This document shows, piece after piece, positions 17,839-26,999 of a stretch of 64,000 bases of DNA. The stretch comes from Deltaproteobacteria bacterium (GTDB lineage Bacteria > Desulfobacterota > B13-G15 > RBG-16-54-18), in contig JAFGNJ010000005.1 in the NCBI GenBank assembly GCA_016927065.1, forward strand, positions 186,001 through 250,000, read 5' to 3'. The first letter of the stretch is position 1, and every line of letters starts with the position of its first letter. The position numbers were made by a program, and so were the translations under genes. The notes beneath the pieces are model-generated. The model was not told the origin of the DNA. It was given only the letters and a program-made list of their open reading frames with translations, and ran no database searches.

Positions 17839-18201
17839 GTGAAGGAAAAAAAACTACAATTCTATAAAACCCTCCTGAACCAACAGTTACAAGAACTCAT
17901 CGAGGAGGCGACAAAGACCGTCAGCGATATGACGATCACCGAAGGGGAATTCCCAGACCCTACCGATAGGGCATCATGGGAATCAGACCGTAATTTTTTG
18001 CTCAGGATACGCGAGCGAGAAAGAAAACTGATCACAAAAATCACAGAGGCCCTGTCAAGAATAGAGGAAGGGACCTTCGGCATCTGTGAACGATGCGGAG
18101 AAGAGATCTCAGACAAGAGATTGGAAGCCAGGCCGGTAACAACCCTCTGCATTAACTGCAAGCAAGAACAGGAAGACCTAGAAAAAAGGGGCATAGCGTA
18201 A
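17839..18201 (+). CDS. TraR/DksA-family zinc-finger regulator
   Basis: 120 residues starting at GTG after GGAGAGACAGG. A long N-terminal coiled-coil pair (EEATKTVSDM to LTKITEALSRIEEG) ends in the C4 finger CERCGEE...CINCK at residues ~85-108. DksA-type proteins enter the RNA polymerase secondary channel and, with ppGpp, retune promoters. The conserved Asp-rich coiled-coil tip is represented by DPTDRASWESDRN. It is 25 bp upstream of galT. Confidence 0.88.
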   Translation: MKEKKLQFYKTLLNQQLQELIEEATKTVSDMTITEGEFPDPTDRASWESDRNFLLRIRERERKLITKITEALSRIEEGTFGICERCGEEISDKRLEARPVTTLCINCKQEQEDLEKRGIA

Positions 18202-18226
18202 TCACCCAGCCACCCCAATAACCCCT

Positions 18227-19219
18227 ATGCCGGAGTTACGAAAAGACCCCATCATTGGTAGATGGGTTATTATTGCCACCGAGCGGGGAAAGAGGCCTTC
18301 CGATTTCGTCAGCGAAAAAAAAGAATCCAGCGATAGATTCTGCGCCTTGTGTCCCGGCAACGAGGCCAAAACCCCTCCTGAAGTATATGCCTTGAGACCT
18401 GAAGGATCACCCCCGAACACCCCAGGGTGGCGTCTACGCGTCGTCAAAAACAAATTCCCCGCCCTGATCGCCGAAGAGAGGCTGGAGCAAACGAGCACCG
18501 GGGTATTTGAATGGATGAGCGGGGTGGGTGACCACGAGGTCGTCATCGAGACACCCCAACATAACACGAGGCTCTTTGACCTCGACGTTGAAGCGGTAGC
18601 GGATGTCATCTGGGCGTATCGGGAAAGGATACACGCCCTGAAGCAGGATACACGTTTTCGCTTCGTCATGGTCTTCAAAAACCATGGCGTCGCTGCCGGG
18701 GCCTCGTTGGAACATTCTCACTCCCAGCTGGTTGCCTTGCCCATCGTTCCGAAACGCGTCTTTGAGGAAATGGAAGGGGCACAGAGGTATCATGCCGAGC
18801 ACCACCGGTGCATCTTCTGCGACATCATAAAACAGGAGGTCGACGCTGAGGTCAGGATCATCGAACAAAAAGATGGTGTCATCGCTGTAGCACCTTTTGC
18901 CTCTCGCTTCCCCTTTGAGACGTGGATTATCCCTGAAAAGCACAGCCCTTCCTTTGAAGAGATGGAGGACTATCATGAATTGGCCCAGGTCCTCCGGGGG
19001 GTCCTGCGCAGGATGGACCGTATCTTGAATGATCCCCCCTTTAATCTCGTCATTCATACCTCCCCATTCGGGGAAACCACTCATGCGTACTACCACTGGC
19101 ACATGGAGATCATGCCCCGAGTGACCAAGGTGGCTGGTTTTGAATGGGGTACCGGCTTTTACATCAACCCCACTCCACCTGAGGAGGCGGCCCAGTATTT
19201 GAGGGAAGTCTCTCCCTGA
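18227..19219 (+). CDS. galT: Galactose-1-phosphate uridylyltransferase
   Basis: 330 residues. MPELRKDPIIGRWVIIA is a typical GalT start, CALCPGNE gives the N-terminal metal-site cysteines, and NHGVAAGASLEHSHSQ plus AYYHWHMEIMPR are the HIT-type histidine motifs. The enzyme transfers UMP between UDP-glucose and galactose-1-phosphate. Some anaerobe homologues act instead as ADP-glucose phosphorylases, and HWH in place of the usual HPH active-site triad leaves that open. The stop codon lies inside the remains of a tRNA-Leu, suggesting the 3' end sits at a rearrangement edge. Confidence 0.85.
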   Translation: MPELRKDPIIGRWVIIATERGKRPSDFVSEKKESSDRFCALCPGNEAKTPPEVYALRPEGSPPNTPGWRLRVVKNKFPALIAEERLEQTSTGVFEWMSGVGDHEVVIETPQHNTRLFDLDVEAVADVIWAYRERIHALKQDTRFRFVMVFKNHGVAAGASLEHSHSQLVALPIVPKRVFEEMEGAQRYHAEHHRCIFCDIIKQEVDAEVRIIEQKDGVIAVAPFASRFPFETWIIPEKHSPSFEEMEDYHELAQVLRGVLRRMDRILNDPPFNLVIHTSPFGETTHAYYHWHMEIMPRVTKVAGFEWGTGFYINPTPPEEAAQYLREVSP

Positions 19220-19251
19220 TGGCGGAACTGGTAGACGCAAGGGACTTAAAA
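19213..19251 (+). pseudogene. tRNA-Leu remnant (5' half, through anticodon loop)
   Basis: These 39 nt align base for base, without gaps, with the first 39 nt of the intact tRNA-Leu(TAA) at 43298; 32 of 39 match, including GGAACTGGTAGAC and AAGGGACTTAAAA. The sequence stops matching right after the anticodon loop: the anticodon 3' stem, T arm and acceptor are absent. Its first seven bases overlap the galT end. Confidence 0.75.
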
Positions 19252-19702
19252 CCAATTGCTGTGAAGGTGGCAGAGGCTGCTAATTATTAAGAAATTTAAT
19301 ATTTTTAATAAGTTAGTTAAAGTTTAATCCTACCTCATTATACCTCAAAATACCTATTTTTTGCTCCTGAAGTGCTCTCCCTATGTACTCCCATTGAGGC
19401 ATTTTTCTATGCATATCCCTTTAATCCTAATCCTAAAGCACTTTTTTTAAACAGCTTAATAACTGCTCATTACTGAAGTGTTTACAATGGTTGAAACGCC
19501 AGAAAGATTCAGCCAAATACTGCTCAAGGTCTTTGCTGTGATTATCCTCATATCAAAGAATTCATCTTGATAAAAAAGATCTGTTTCAAATCCGCTTGAC
19601 AAGTTTACAAAAAAATGCTTAATTAATATCTGTATTACAATATGATACTAAGTCTTATAATAGGAGACAAATATTAAGAAATTTAATTCCATCGAAAAGG
19701 CC
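19252..19702. other. AT-rich left edge of the accessory block
   Basis: 451 bp (the IclR frame may really start at 19673). It holds a 16-bp direct repeat TATTAAGAAATTTAAT at 19285-19300 and 19672-19687, a -35-like TTGACA at 19596-19601, and a partly palindromic GTATTACAATATGATAC at 19632-19648 that could be an IclR operator. No gene is recognised before the IclR frame. Confidence 0.5.
19596..19640 (+). promoter_or_regulatory. Putative promoter of the IclR gene
   Basis: TTGACA at 19596-19601 is followed 17-18 bp later by weak -10 candidates in TTAATTAATA. It lies about 70 bp upstream of the probable start of the regulator. Sequence match only; the -10 is poor. Confidence 0.35.
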
Positions 19703-20449
19703 ATGGAAATTCTGTTAGCCTTTACCCCCTATAATCAAGAAATGGGGACCGTTGAGATTAGTAAGAAACTGGGTTTCCATAAAGCAACGGTCTCTCGAAT
19801 TCTCCTTATCCTTATCAGGTACGGCTTTCTCCAGCAGAATCCTCAGACTAAAAAATTCATGCTTGGTCCGTCTATTACCAGTCTTGGATGGGCTATCAAT
19901 CATTTTCTCAATACTAATCTGGTCCATATTGCAAAGCCATATATTGATGAGCTCCGCAATATCCTTAAGGAAACCATCGTTTTGGAAGCGCTTGCAGGGA
20001 ACAGTACCGTCATGGCGTACATCGCTGAAGGGCCTCAACGGGTCCGTATTGCCGGTACCATCGGGGACAGGATCCCGATCCATGCAGCAGCCGGTGCCAA
20101 AGCCATACTGGCGTTTTCTCCTCATGAGGTTATAGACAGCTTTATCAACAATGGAGCAATGCCTCGTTACACGCCGAATACCATTACAGACCCGAAAATA
20201 TTTCAACGTCAGTTGCAAGATATCAGACGGCAAGGATTCTCGTTCGATAATGAGGAGATTGATATTGGTATTAATGCTGTCGGCGTCCCTATATTTAACT
20301 TTGAAGAAAAACCGGTGGCAGCTGTTGTAGTAGCCGGTCCCTCTCCGAGGATTACATGGGATGACGATTCTCCAATCGTTGTGCCATTGAAGGATACAGC
20401 AACAAAGATTTCAGCTCAACTCCATTATAACGGAGAATCAAACCAATAA
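19673..20449 (+). CDS. IclR-family transcriptional regulator, probable ATT start
   Basis: The first ATG (19703) would begin at MEILLAF, cutting the first helix of the winged-helix domain. In frame upstream lies KKFNSIEKA, the usual IclR lead-in, back to an ATT at 19673 preceded by AGGAG (19662-19666) at 6-nt spacing. No ATG, GTG or TTG exists before the in-frame stop at 19661. I therefore favour ATT. The helix-turn-helix is TVEISKKLGFHKATVSRIL; the C-terminal effector domain covers ~85-245. It probably senses a pathway intermediate and controls the catabolic genes that follow. Safe alternative start: 19703. Confidence 0.8.
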   Translation: MKKFNSIEKAMEILLAFTPYNQEMGTVEISKKLGFHKATVSRILLILIRYGFLQQNPQTKKFMLGPSITSLGWAINHFLNTNLVHIAKPYIDELRNILKETIVLEALAGNSTVMAYIAEGPQRVRIAGTIGDRIPIHAAAGAKAILAFSPHEVIDSFINNGAMPRYTPNTITDPKIFQRQLQDIRRQGFSFDNEEIDIGINAVGVPIFNFEEKPVAAVVVAGPSPRITWDDDSPIVVPLKDTATKISAQLHYNGESNQ

Positions 20450-20506
20450 TGGGTTGATCTGTATACTATGTAAATAACAATACATCAAGAAGGAAGGTGA
20501 GAACCG

Positions 20507-21268
20507 ATGGGAAAAGTGAAATTATATGATTTAAGCCATCCTTTTGGCGACAAGGTACCTCTATGGCCGTATTTTGCAGATGTCAAGATTGAGCGCATGC
20601 AGTATCACGCCAAATCCGGGGTGCTCTCCCAGGTCATCACGACCACCATGCACTGCACGACCCATGCAGATTCACCGGCCCATGTCTTTGAAGGGGGCAT
20701 GTTTACGGATGAAATTCCCTTGGATAAGTACTACGGCACCGGCGTAGCCGTGTCTATTCCCAAGAAAAAATGGGAGAAGATTATGCCGGAGGACCTGGAG
20801 AACGCTCGCCCCAAGATTGAAAAGGGTGACATCGTCATGATTAATACCGGCTGGCATCACAAATATTCCGACAGCGTCGAGTATTTCTGCTATTCGCCCG
20901 GTTTGTATAAAGAGGCGGGTGAGTGGTTTGTTGAGAAGGGCGTGAAATGTATTGGCGTCGACCAGCAGGCCCTTGACCACCCGCTGGCTACGGCTATCGG
21001 GCCTCACGGTCCCGGCCCGCTGCGACCAGATGTCTGTGAAGAATATAAAAAAGAGACGGGACGCGACGTGTTAGAAGATTTTCCCGAGTGGGAACCCTGT
21101 CATAACATGATACTGCGCAACGACATTATGGGTTACGAAAACGTCGGCGGCGATTTGGACAAGGTGACGGGCAAACGAGTTACCTTCGCCGGCTTTCCTA
21201 TCCGCTGGATGAAGGGCGACGGTTCTATTGTTCGGCTGGTTGCCATTGTTGATGAAGGAGATCAATAA
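20507..21268 (+). CDS. Cyclase family protein (kynurenine formamidase-like hydrolase)
   Basis: 253 residues. KLYDLSHPFGDKVPLWP and the metal site TTMHCTTHADSPAHVF (the family HxGTHxDxPxH, here CTTHADSPAH) place it in the metal-dependent cyclase family, whose members hydrolyse cyclic amides, lactones or formamides. GVDQQALDHPLATAIGPHGPGP carries the later catalytic His/Glu region. Being first after the regulator, with a cupin and BKACE behind it, suggests it opens or hydrolyses the imported substrate or an early intermediate. GGAAGG precedes the ATG. Confidence 0.85.
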   Translation: MGKVKLYDLSHPFGDKVPLWPYFADVKIERMQYHAKSGVLSQVITTTMHCTTHADSPAHVFEGGMFTDEIPLDKYYGTGVAVSIPKKKWEKIMPEDLENARPKIEKGDIVMINTGWHHKYSDSVEYFCYSPGLYKEAGEWFVEKGVKCIGVDQQALDHPLATAIGPHGPGPLRPDVCEEYKKETGRDVLEDFPEWEPCHNMILRNDIMGYENVGGDLDKVTGKRVTFAGFPIRWMKGDGSIVRLVAIVDEGDQ

Positions 21269-21303
21269 TAGGATTTTCCACTCATAAATGGAGGCCATAG
21301 ATT

Positions 21304-21648
21304 ATGAAAAAAATCGAACTAAAAGATGTAAAAACCTATGAGGCACCCGGTCATTTCGGAATGACGGCTATGCGGCTACACGGCAAAGAGGAAACGGGTG
21401 CCACCAAGTTCTGGATGGGATTATCCCATTTTCTCCCAGGTGGCGGGGCAGAGTGGGCTTACGAGGACAACCCATTGGAAAAGATCTATTTCGTGCTCGA
21501 TGGTGAGATCACTGTCAAGAGCAAGACTGATGAGGTTGTCCTTCGCAAGTGGGACTCCCTTTTTCTTGGTCCCAATGAAGGTCGGGAGGTAATGAACAAT
21601 ACAAAAAAGCCAGCAAGTATGCTGGTAGTGATCAACTATCCAGATTAG
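21304..21648 (+). CDS. Cupin-domain protein
   Basis: 114 residues, one beta-barrel domain. Motif 1 is degenerate (SHFLPGGGAEWAYEDNPLEKIYFVLDGE read over 28 positions, lacking the paired His), while motif 2 keeps G-x5-P-x4 form (WDSLFLGPNEGREV). Loss of the metal histidines means it may bind a ligand or act as an isomerase-like helper rather than a dioxygenase. It lies 35 bp after the cyclase gene with TGGAGG upstream. Precise role unknown. Confidence 0.75.
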   Translation: MKKIELKDVKTYEAPGHFGMTAMRLHGKEETGATKFWMGLSHFLPGGGAEWAYEDNPLEKIYFVLDGEITVKSKTDEVVLRKWDSLFLGPNEGREVMNNTKKPASMLVVINYPD

Positions 21649-21820
21649 AGTAGCTTTCACTTCAAATTACAATGACGCCGGATCAGATTGCAGAGTGGGG
21701 TATGCTGGGGTATGCACTATACTCGCCCCAGGCTTAAGAGACAGACGAACGAGAGCCACAGCTCCTTAAGTTGCGTTGAATTATAATTAAAAAACGAGGC
21801 AAGAGTACAGTAAAGGATGA

Positions 21821-22750
21821 ATGGCAATGTCTAAAGTAATCATTACTGCAGCACTGACTGGAGCTATCCACACACCATCAATGTCACCCTATTTGCCGTT
21901 TACCCCGCAACAGCTCATCGACGAAGGGGTGAGATGCCATAATGCGGGCGCTGCCGTCGTACATGTCCACGCCAGGAACCCTGAAGACGGATCACCCTCT
22001 TCCAGTGGTGAAATCTTCAAGGAGGTCTTGAGCGGCATAAAGGCCAAATCAAAGGTGGTGATAACTCCCACCACCGGTGGAAGCCCGACCATGACACCTC
22101 AGAAAAGGCTCGCTGTGGTGAGAGCATTGAAGCCTGAGATGGCCACTTTTAATGCCGGGTCACTCAACTTCGCCTTATATCCGGTAGTAGAAAAGATTAA
22201 GGAATTTAAATACCCATGGGAAAAAGCATACCTTGAAGGGACAGAAAAATTTATTTTCTCAAATCACTTCGAATCTCTCCATATCTATATAAAGACCATG
22301 AATGAAATGAATACCCGGCCGGAGATCGAGATCTATGATGTGGGTCAGATCAATAATGTTGCCCAGCTTGTGAGAGAGGGGTACCTCAAGAAACCGATCT
22401 ACTTGCAGTTTGTCATGGGTATCCTCGGTGGTATCCCTGCTACCGCAGATAACCTGCTCTATATGATTAGGGAAGTGAAAACATTATTGGGAGAAGACTT
22501 GAAATGGTCTGTGTGCGCAGCAGGGAGGTTTCAGTTCCCCATGGGTGTGATCAATGTGCTTGAGGGCGGGTTTTGGCGAGTAGGACTAGAAGACAATCTT
22601 TACCTTGAAAAAGGCGTGCTGGCCAAGAGCAGCGCGGAACAGGTCGAGAAGGCAATCCGCATTATCCGTGAGCTCGGTTATGAACCGGCTACGGAAGATG
22701 AAGCCAGGGAGATCCTGCAGCTGAAAGGTATTGATAAGGTTAATTATTAA
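21821..22750 (+). CDS. Beta-keto acid cleavage enzyme (BKACE, DUF849)
   Basis: 309 residues. VIITAALTGAIHTPS, the zinc motif VVHVHARNPEDGSP, and TPTTGGSPTMTPQKR followed by EMATFNAGSLNF are diagnostic of BKACE/3-keto-5-aminohexanoate cleavage enzyme. The family reaction is beta-keto acid + acetyl-CoA giving acyl-CoA + acetoacetate on a Zn2+ bound by the HVH pair and a later Glu. The presence of acetoacetate-CoA ligase 2 kb downstream supports this reaction. Which beta-keto acid is used cannot be read by eye. The start could be 21821 or 21827. Confidence 0.92.
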   Translation: MAMSKVIITAALTGAIHTPSMSPYLPFTPQQLIDEGVRCHNAGAAVVHVHARNPEDGSPSSSGEIFKEVLSGIKAKSKVVITPTTGGSPTMTPQKRLAVVRALKPEMATFNAGSLNFALYPVVEKIKEFKYPWEKAYLEGTEKFIFSNHFESLHIYIKTMNEMNTRPEIEIYDVGQINNVAQLVREGYLKKPIYLQFVMGILGGIPATADNLLYMIREVKTLLGEDLKWSVCAAGRFQFPMGVINVLEGGFWRVGLEDNLYLEKGVLAKSSAEQVEKAIRIIRELGYEPATEDEAREILQLKGIDKVNY

Positions 22751-22854
22751 GTCACCCATGTTCGACAGTATAGCCTTTAACCATTAACAACGGTTGGGGG
22801 TAGCGTGGGGAGCAGATTTTAACCTTTTACCACATGCTTGAAGGGAGGGGAAAC

Positions 22855-23646
22855 ATGGCTATGAAAAAAGGAGCGGATTTATTAAAAGACCTCTTTGATG
22901 TCTCAGGAAAGGTGGCCCTCATAACAGGCGCAACCGGCGGGTTTGGCCATGCTGCCTCCTTGGCATTGGCGATGGCTGGGGTCAAGGTTATGGCTACCGG
23001 CCGAGATGAGGCAAAGCTGAAACCACTCGTCAAAGAGATAGACAAAGAGGGTGGTGTTGCAGCCTATTCCGTAGGCTCACCCATTGAACATGAGGATGTC
23101 AAGCGAATCGTCAAAGATACGGTTGAAAAATTCGGGGGGCTTGACATTTTGATAACCGCAGCTGGTGTGAACAAACCGGGTCCCATTGTTGACCAGTCCC
23201 TTGAGGAATGGGAAATGATCATGGATGCCAATGTGAAGGGGACCTGGCTCTTTTGCAAAGAAGTCGGCAAGATCATGATCGAACAGGGGAAGGGTGGCAA
23301 GGTGATCCTTGTGGGATCAGCGCGGGGTGAGTTGGGCATGGCCAACTATACCGGATACAGTCCGTCCAAAGGGGCGGTCCATCTTTTAGCCAAATCCCTC
23401 GGGTGCGAATGGGGTCCACACGGTATTACTGTCAACGCCATTGCGCCGACAGTATTTCGGACTGCCTTGACGCAGTGGATGTTTGATGATCAGGCTTTTT
23501 ACAAAAATTTCCTTAAGAGGATCCCCCTTGGTCGGTTGGGAGAGCCTGAGGATTTTATCGGGACGGTTATCTTTCTGTCTGCAAAGGCCTCCGATTTTTT
23601 AACCGGAGCCATTATTTGCGCGGACGGCGGTTACACTGCAGGTTAG
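22855..23646 (+). CDS. Short-chain dehydrogenase/reductase
   Basis: 263 residues from the ATG at 22855, preceded by GGGAGGGG; an ATG at 22834 lacks such a site. The cofactor loop is VALITGATGGFGHA, NAG is replaced by TAAGVN, and the catalytic Ser/Tyr/Lys are in VGSARG and YTGYSPSKGAVH. The C-terminus ends GAIICADGGYTAG, usual for FabG-like SDRs. It would oxidise a hydroxyl or reduce a ketone of the pathway intermediate with NAD(P)H. It is followed 9 bp later by the hydroxyacyl-CoA dehydrogenase-family gene. Confidence 0.88.
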   Translation: MAMKKGADLLKDLFDVSGKVALITGATGGFGHAASLALAMAGVKVMATGRDEAKLKPLVKEIDKEGGVAAYSVGSPIEHEDVKRIVKDTVEKFGGLDILITAAGVNKPGPIVDQSLEEWEMIMDANVKGTWLFCKEVGKIMIEQGKGGKVILVGSARGELGMANYTGYSPSKGAVHLLAKSLGCEWGPHGITVNAIAPTVFRTALTQWMFDDQAFYKNFLKRIPLGRLGEPEDFIGTVIFLSAKASDFLTGAIICADGGYTAG

Positions 23647-23655
23647 AGGTTTATC

Positions 23656-24600
23656 ATGCCACGAGGTAAAGGTATTGGTGTCATCGGTGCCGGTCTGATG
23701 GGGCATGGGATCGCTGAAATCTTCGCGATGCGAGGATATTCGGTGTCTTTGATGGATGTAAAAGAAGAGTTGCTTCCCAAGGCCCTCAAGGGTATTCGTT
23801 CCAACCTGACCCTGATGGCTGAAAAAGGCATAGGCAGTCGGGATGATATTGATCCTGTCCTAGCGCAGATCAAGACCACGATGGACATGGCGGAGGCGGC
23901 CGATGGGGCTTACTGCGTGATCGAGGCCGTCTTTGAAAACCTGGAGTTGAAACAGAAGATATTTCAAGACCTCGATGCCCTGTGTCCCGAAGAAACCATT
24001 CTGGCGACCAATACCTCGGTGATCAGTATTACCGAGATAGCGGAGAAGTCCGGGCACCGGGAGCGGGTTGTGGGAACCCACTTCTGGAATCCCCCCTACC
24101 TTATCCCGCTTGTGGAAGTGATCAGAGGAAAGGACACCGCAGATTGGGCCATGGATAGAACGTACAACCTGCTCAAGGAGGTGGGTAAGCATCCAGTCCG
24201 GGTCAACAAGGATGTGCCCGGCTTCGTCGGCAACAGACTACAGCACGCACTCTGGAGAGAGGCCATCTCGATTGTTGAACGGGGGATAGCGGATGCTGCA
24301 ACCGTGGACGAGTGCATCAAATATGGGTTCGGCCTGAGGTTGCCTGTGCTGGGCCCCATGGAAACTGCGGATATGGTGGGGACCGATCTGACGTTGGCAA
24401 TTCATGATTATATATTGAAACACCTCGAGAGCTCCCCCGAAGCTTCGCCGCTCCTTAAGGAGAAGGTTGAGCGGGGAGATCTCGGTTTTAAGTCGGGTCA
24501 TGGGTTTCAAGAATGGTCACCCGAGGCAGCTGAGCGGATTCGGCACAATCTCATGGAGTACCTGCTAGAATGGACCAAGGGAAGGGGTATGACGAGCTGA
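23656..24600 (+). CDS. 3-hydroxyacyl-CoA dehydrogenase-family protein
   Basis: 314 residues. NAD loop IGVIGAGLMGHGIAEIFA, then ATNTSVISITEIA and the catalytic His segment GTHFWNPPYLIPLVEV, followed by DVPGFVGNRLQHAL, define the 3-hydroxyacyl-CoA dehydrogenase fold. The family also includes enzymes acting on free hydroxy acids, such as L-carnitine dehydrogenase, which is known to operate with a BKACE enzyme. With BKACE next door, oxidation of a free beta-hydroxy acid to a beta-keto acid is the favoured role (inference); a CoA-thioester substrate is the alternative. Confidence 0.87.
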   Translation: MPRGKGIGVIGAGLMGHGIAEIFAMRGYSVSLMDVKEELLPKALKGIRSNLTLMAEKGIGSRDDIDPVLAQIKTTMDMAEAADGAYCVIEAVFENLELKQKIFQDLDALCPEETILATNTSVISITEIAEKSGHRERVVGTHFWNPPYLIPLVEVIRGKDTADWAMDRTYNLLKEVGKHPVRVNKDVPGFVGNRLQHALWREAISIVERGIADAATVDECIKYGFGLRLPVLGPMETADMVGTDLTLAIHDYILKHLESSPEASPLLKEKVERGDLGFKSGHGFQEWSPEAAERIRHNLMEYLLEWTKGRGMTS

Positions 24601-24823
24601 ATCAGCCAGAAACGTGTGTGATATGCTGAGAGGAAGATATAAAATCAACTCTAGCAAATAAGATATTATCAAAGTCATCGGTACTGGCACATCTGACTCT
24701 CTCAATAATGCTACTTGGCCTTAAGTTCATACTACGAAGGACAGCCGCCTCTCAATCAAAGAAATGGTGGAGACAGCGGACTTTATAATAATAATTTAAA
24801 GTGCAATAGAGAAGAGTGTAGTT

Positions 24824-26779
24824 ATGAAAAAACCATTGTGGAAACCAATGGAGAAGCATATCAAGAATGCCAACATGACCCGCTTTATGGCCCATGTCAA
24901 CAAGAAGCACGGTCCGACATTCGAAACCTACCAAGATCTGTACCAATGGTCTGTCGACAACATTTCTGAGTTTTGGGCGGCTATGTGGGAGTTCGGCGAG
25001 ATCAAGGCTTCTCAAGACTACGAGACAGTAGTTGACGACCTCAGGAAATTTCCAGGGGCACGGTGGTTTGTTGGGGCGCAGTTGAATTTTGCCGAAAATC
25101 TCTTGCGATACCGGGACGATCATTCGGCCTTGATATTCAGGGGGGAGACCCAAAAGAAAACGAAGATGAGCTATGCGGAGCTCTATGACACGGTGGCGCG
25201 TCTGGCAAAATCCCTTCGCGAGATAGGGGTTGCCCCGGGAGATCGGGTCGCTGCCTACATGCCGAACATGATGGAGACGGCCATTGCTATGCTCGCCGCT
25301 ACCAGCATCGGCGCCACATGGGCTTCCTGTGCCACGGACATCGGTCCCGGGGCAGTGTTGGATCGTTTTGACCAAATTGAGCCGAAGGTATTATTTACGG
25401 TTAATGGGTATTTTTATAAAGCAAAGCCTTTTAATACGCTCCCCAATGTGGCAGAGATCGTGAAGGGCATGCCTTCGCTTGAGAAAGTCATCGTCGTTAC
25501 CTATCCAGAAGAGAAGCCTAATATCAGTAATATCAAAAATGCCGTCCTGTATGAGGATTTTCTCTCGAAGGAGAGCGACCTTGAAATCCAATTCGAACAA
25601 CTACCCTTTGATCATCCCCTCTATATCATGTTTTCATCTGGTACCACAGGTAAGCCCAAGTGCCTGGTACAAGGGGCAGGAGGCATTTTGATTAATCATC
25701 TCAAAGAACTGATGCTCCATACCGATCTCGGGAGAGATGACGTCCACTTTTTTATCACCACCTGTAGCTGGATGATGTGGAATTGGATTATGAGCTCTCT
25801 GGCAGTGGGCAATACGCTCATCTTGTATGATGGCAATCCCAATTATCCTGATTTCGGTGCCATGTGGAAGTTGATAGAGGAAGAGCGGGTGACCATGTTT
25901 GGCACCAGCGCGACTTATATCAATGTTATGAAGAGCGAAGGTATCAGGCCTGGGAAAGATTGCGATCTTTCATCACTCCGGGAGATTTGGCAGACTGGGT
26001 CATCCCTCTCGCCGGAGGGGTTTGAGTATGTGTACAAGGAAATCAAACAGGATATCTGGTTTAATTCCAGTGCCGGGGGTACCGACATCAACGGCTGTTT
26101 CTGCACGGGAAGTCCCATGCTTCCTGTCTATGCCGGAGAGTTGCAGGGTCCGGGTTTGGCCATGAAGGTTAATGTATACGACGAAAATGGCAAGCCCGTC
26201 GTTGACCAAGAAGGTGAATTTGTCTGTGAGGTGCCGACTCCTTCCATGCCCCTGTACTTCTGGGATGATCCGGACAATAAAAGATATAAGGATGCCTACT
26301 TCAATGTGTATGCCAATGTGTGGCGTCATGGGGATTATATCGTACACCATAGTGATACTGGTGGGTTTACCCTTTTCGGTCGCTCGGATGCCGTCTTAAA
26401 GCCTTCCGGAGTTCGTATCGGCACTGCCGAGATTTATAACCAGGTGGAGCAGTTGGAAGAAATCTCAGACAGTTTAGCAATCGGGCAGAACTGGGAGGGA
26501 GATCAACGTGTCATCCTCTTCGTCAAGCTTGCTGAAGGACATCAGCTTACCGATGAGCTGCAAAATACGATTAAAAAGACCTTACGGGTAAAGGCCTCCC
26601 CTAGACATGTTCCCGCCAAAATCATCGCGGTTCCCGATATCCCCTATACCCTGAACATGAAGAAGGTTGAGAGCGCGGTAACAAACATAATACACGGAAG
26701 GCCGGTCCTCAACAGGGACGCATTGACGAATCCGGAGTCCCTGGATTACTATGAGGACCTCTCTGAGCTTAAAAGCTGA
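24824..26779 (+). CDS. Acetoacetate-CoA ligase
   Basis: 651 residues, the full length of acetoacetyl-CoA synthetases. It opens KKPLWKPMEKHIKNANM, typical of the family, and has ARWFVGAQLNFAENLL, the AMP-binding P-loop FSSGTTGKPKCLVQG, GTDINGC, and a C-terminal domain with the adenylating Lys near TLNMKKVE. Reaction: acetoacetate + ATP + CoA giving acetoacetyl-CoA + AMP + PPi. It matches the acetoacetate released by BKACE upstream, closing the loop to acetyl-CoA once a thiolase acts; no thiolase gene is seen in the window. Confidence 0.9.
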   Translation: MKKPLWKPMEKHIKNANMTRFMAHVNKKHGPTFETYQDLYQWSVDNISEFWAAMWEFGEIKASQDYETVVDDLRKFPGARWFVGAQLNFAENLLRYRDDHSALIFRGETQKKTKMSYAELYDTVARLAKSLREIGVAPGDRVAAYMPNMMETAIAMLAATSIGATWASCATDIGPGAVLDRFDQIEPKVLFTVNGYFYKAKPFNTLPNVAEIVKGMPSLEKVIVVTYPEEKPNISNIKNAVLYEDFLSKESDLEIQFEQLPFDHPLYIMFSSGTTGKPKCLVQGAGGILINHLKELMLHTDLGRDDVHFFITTCSWMMWNWIMSSLAVGNTLILYDGNPNYPDFGAMWKLIEEERVTMFGTSATYINVMKSEGIRPGKDCDLSSLREIWQTGSSLSPEGFEYVYKEIKQDIWFNSSAGGTDINGCFCTGSPMLPVYAGELQGPGLAMKVNVYDENGKPVVDQEGEFVCEVPTPSMPLYFWDDPDNKRYKDAYFNVYANVWRHGDYIVHHSDTGGFTLFGRSDAVLKPSGVRIGTAEIYNQVEQLEEISDSLAIGQNWEGDQRVILFVKLAEGHQLTDELQNTIKKTLRVKASPRHVPAKIIAVPDIPYTLNMKKVESAVTNIIHGRPVLNRDALTNPESLDYYEDLSELKS

Positions 26780-26999
26780 GAGGTCTTGCCATCTGTAATA
26801 TCACGATTTAGTAAGATAACATTTGCAATTTCAGACTTGCAATGGCCCTCAATGAAGGGATAGAATTGTATTCCCCGCAATGTTTAAGTAAGGAGGAGTC
26901 ATTATTACAAACAAATTGGCTCTACAGATCCCAGCATTTTTCCCAGGTATGCCGACTGCCTATCTAAATTAACATCCTTAATGTGAGGAGTAATCTAGA

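Noticed and set aside
19285..19687. 16-bp direct repeat as target-site duplication of a transposon
   Set aside because: No transposase or terminal inverted repeats between the copies; 387 bp spacing is too short for the block. Kept only as a note.
21690..21720. Short tandem GGGGTATGC repeat
   Set aside because: Only two copies, non-coding, no sign of function or CRISPR-like spacing. No CRISPR array was seen anywhere in the window.
24715..24969. 84-codon frame before the acetoacetate ligase gene
   Set aside because: It overlaps the ligase start in another frame and has no match; the ligase frame is unmistakable.
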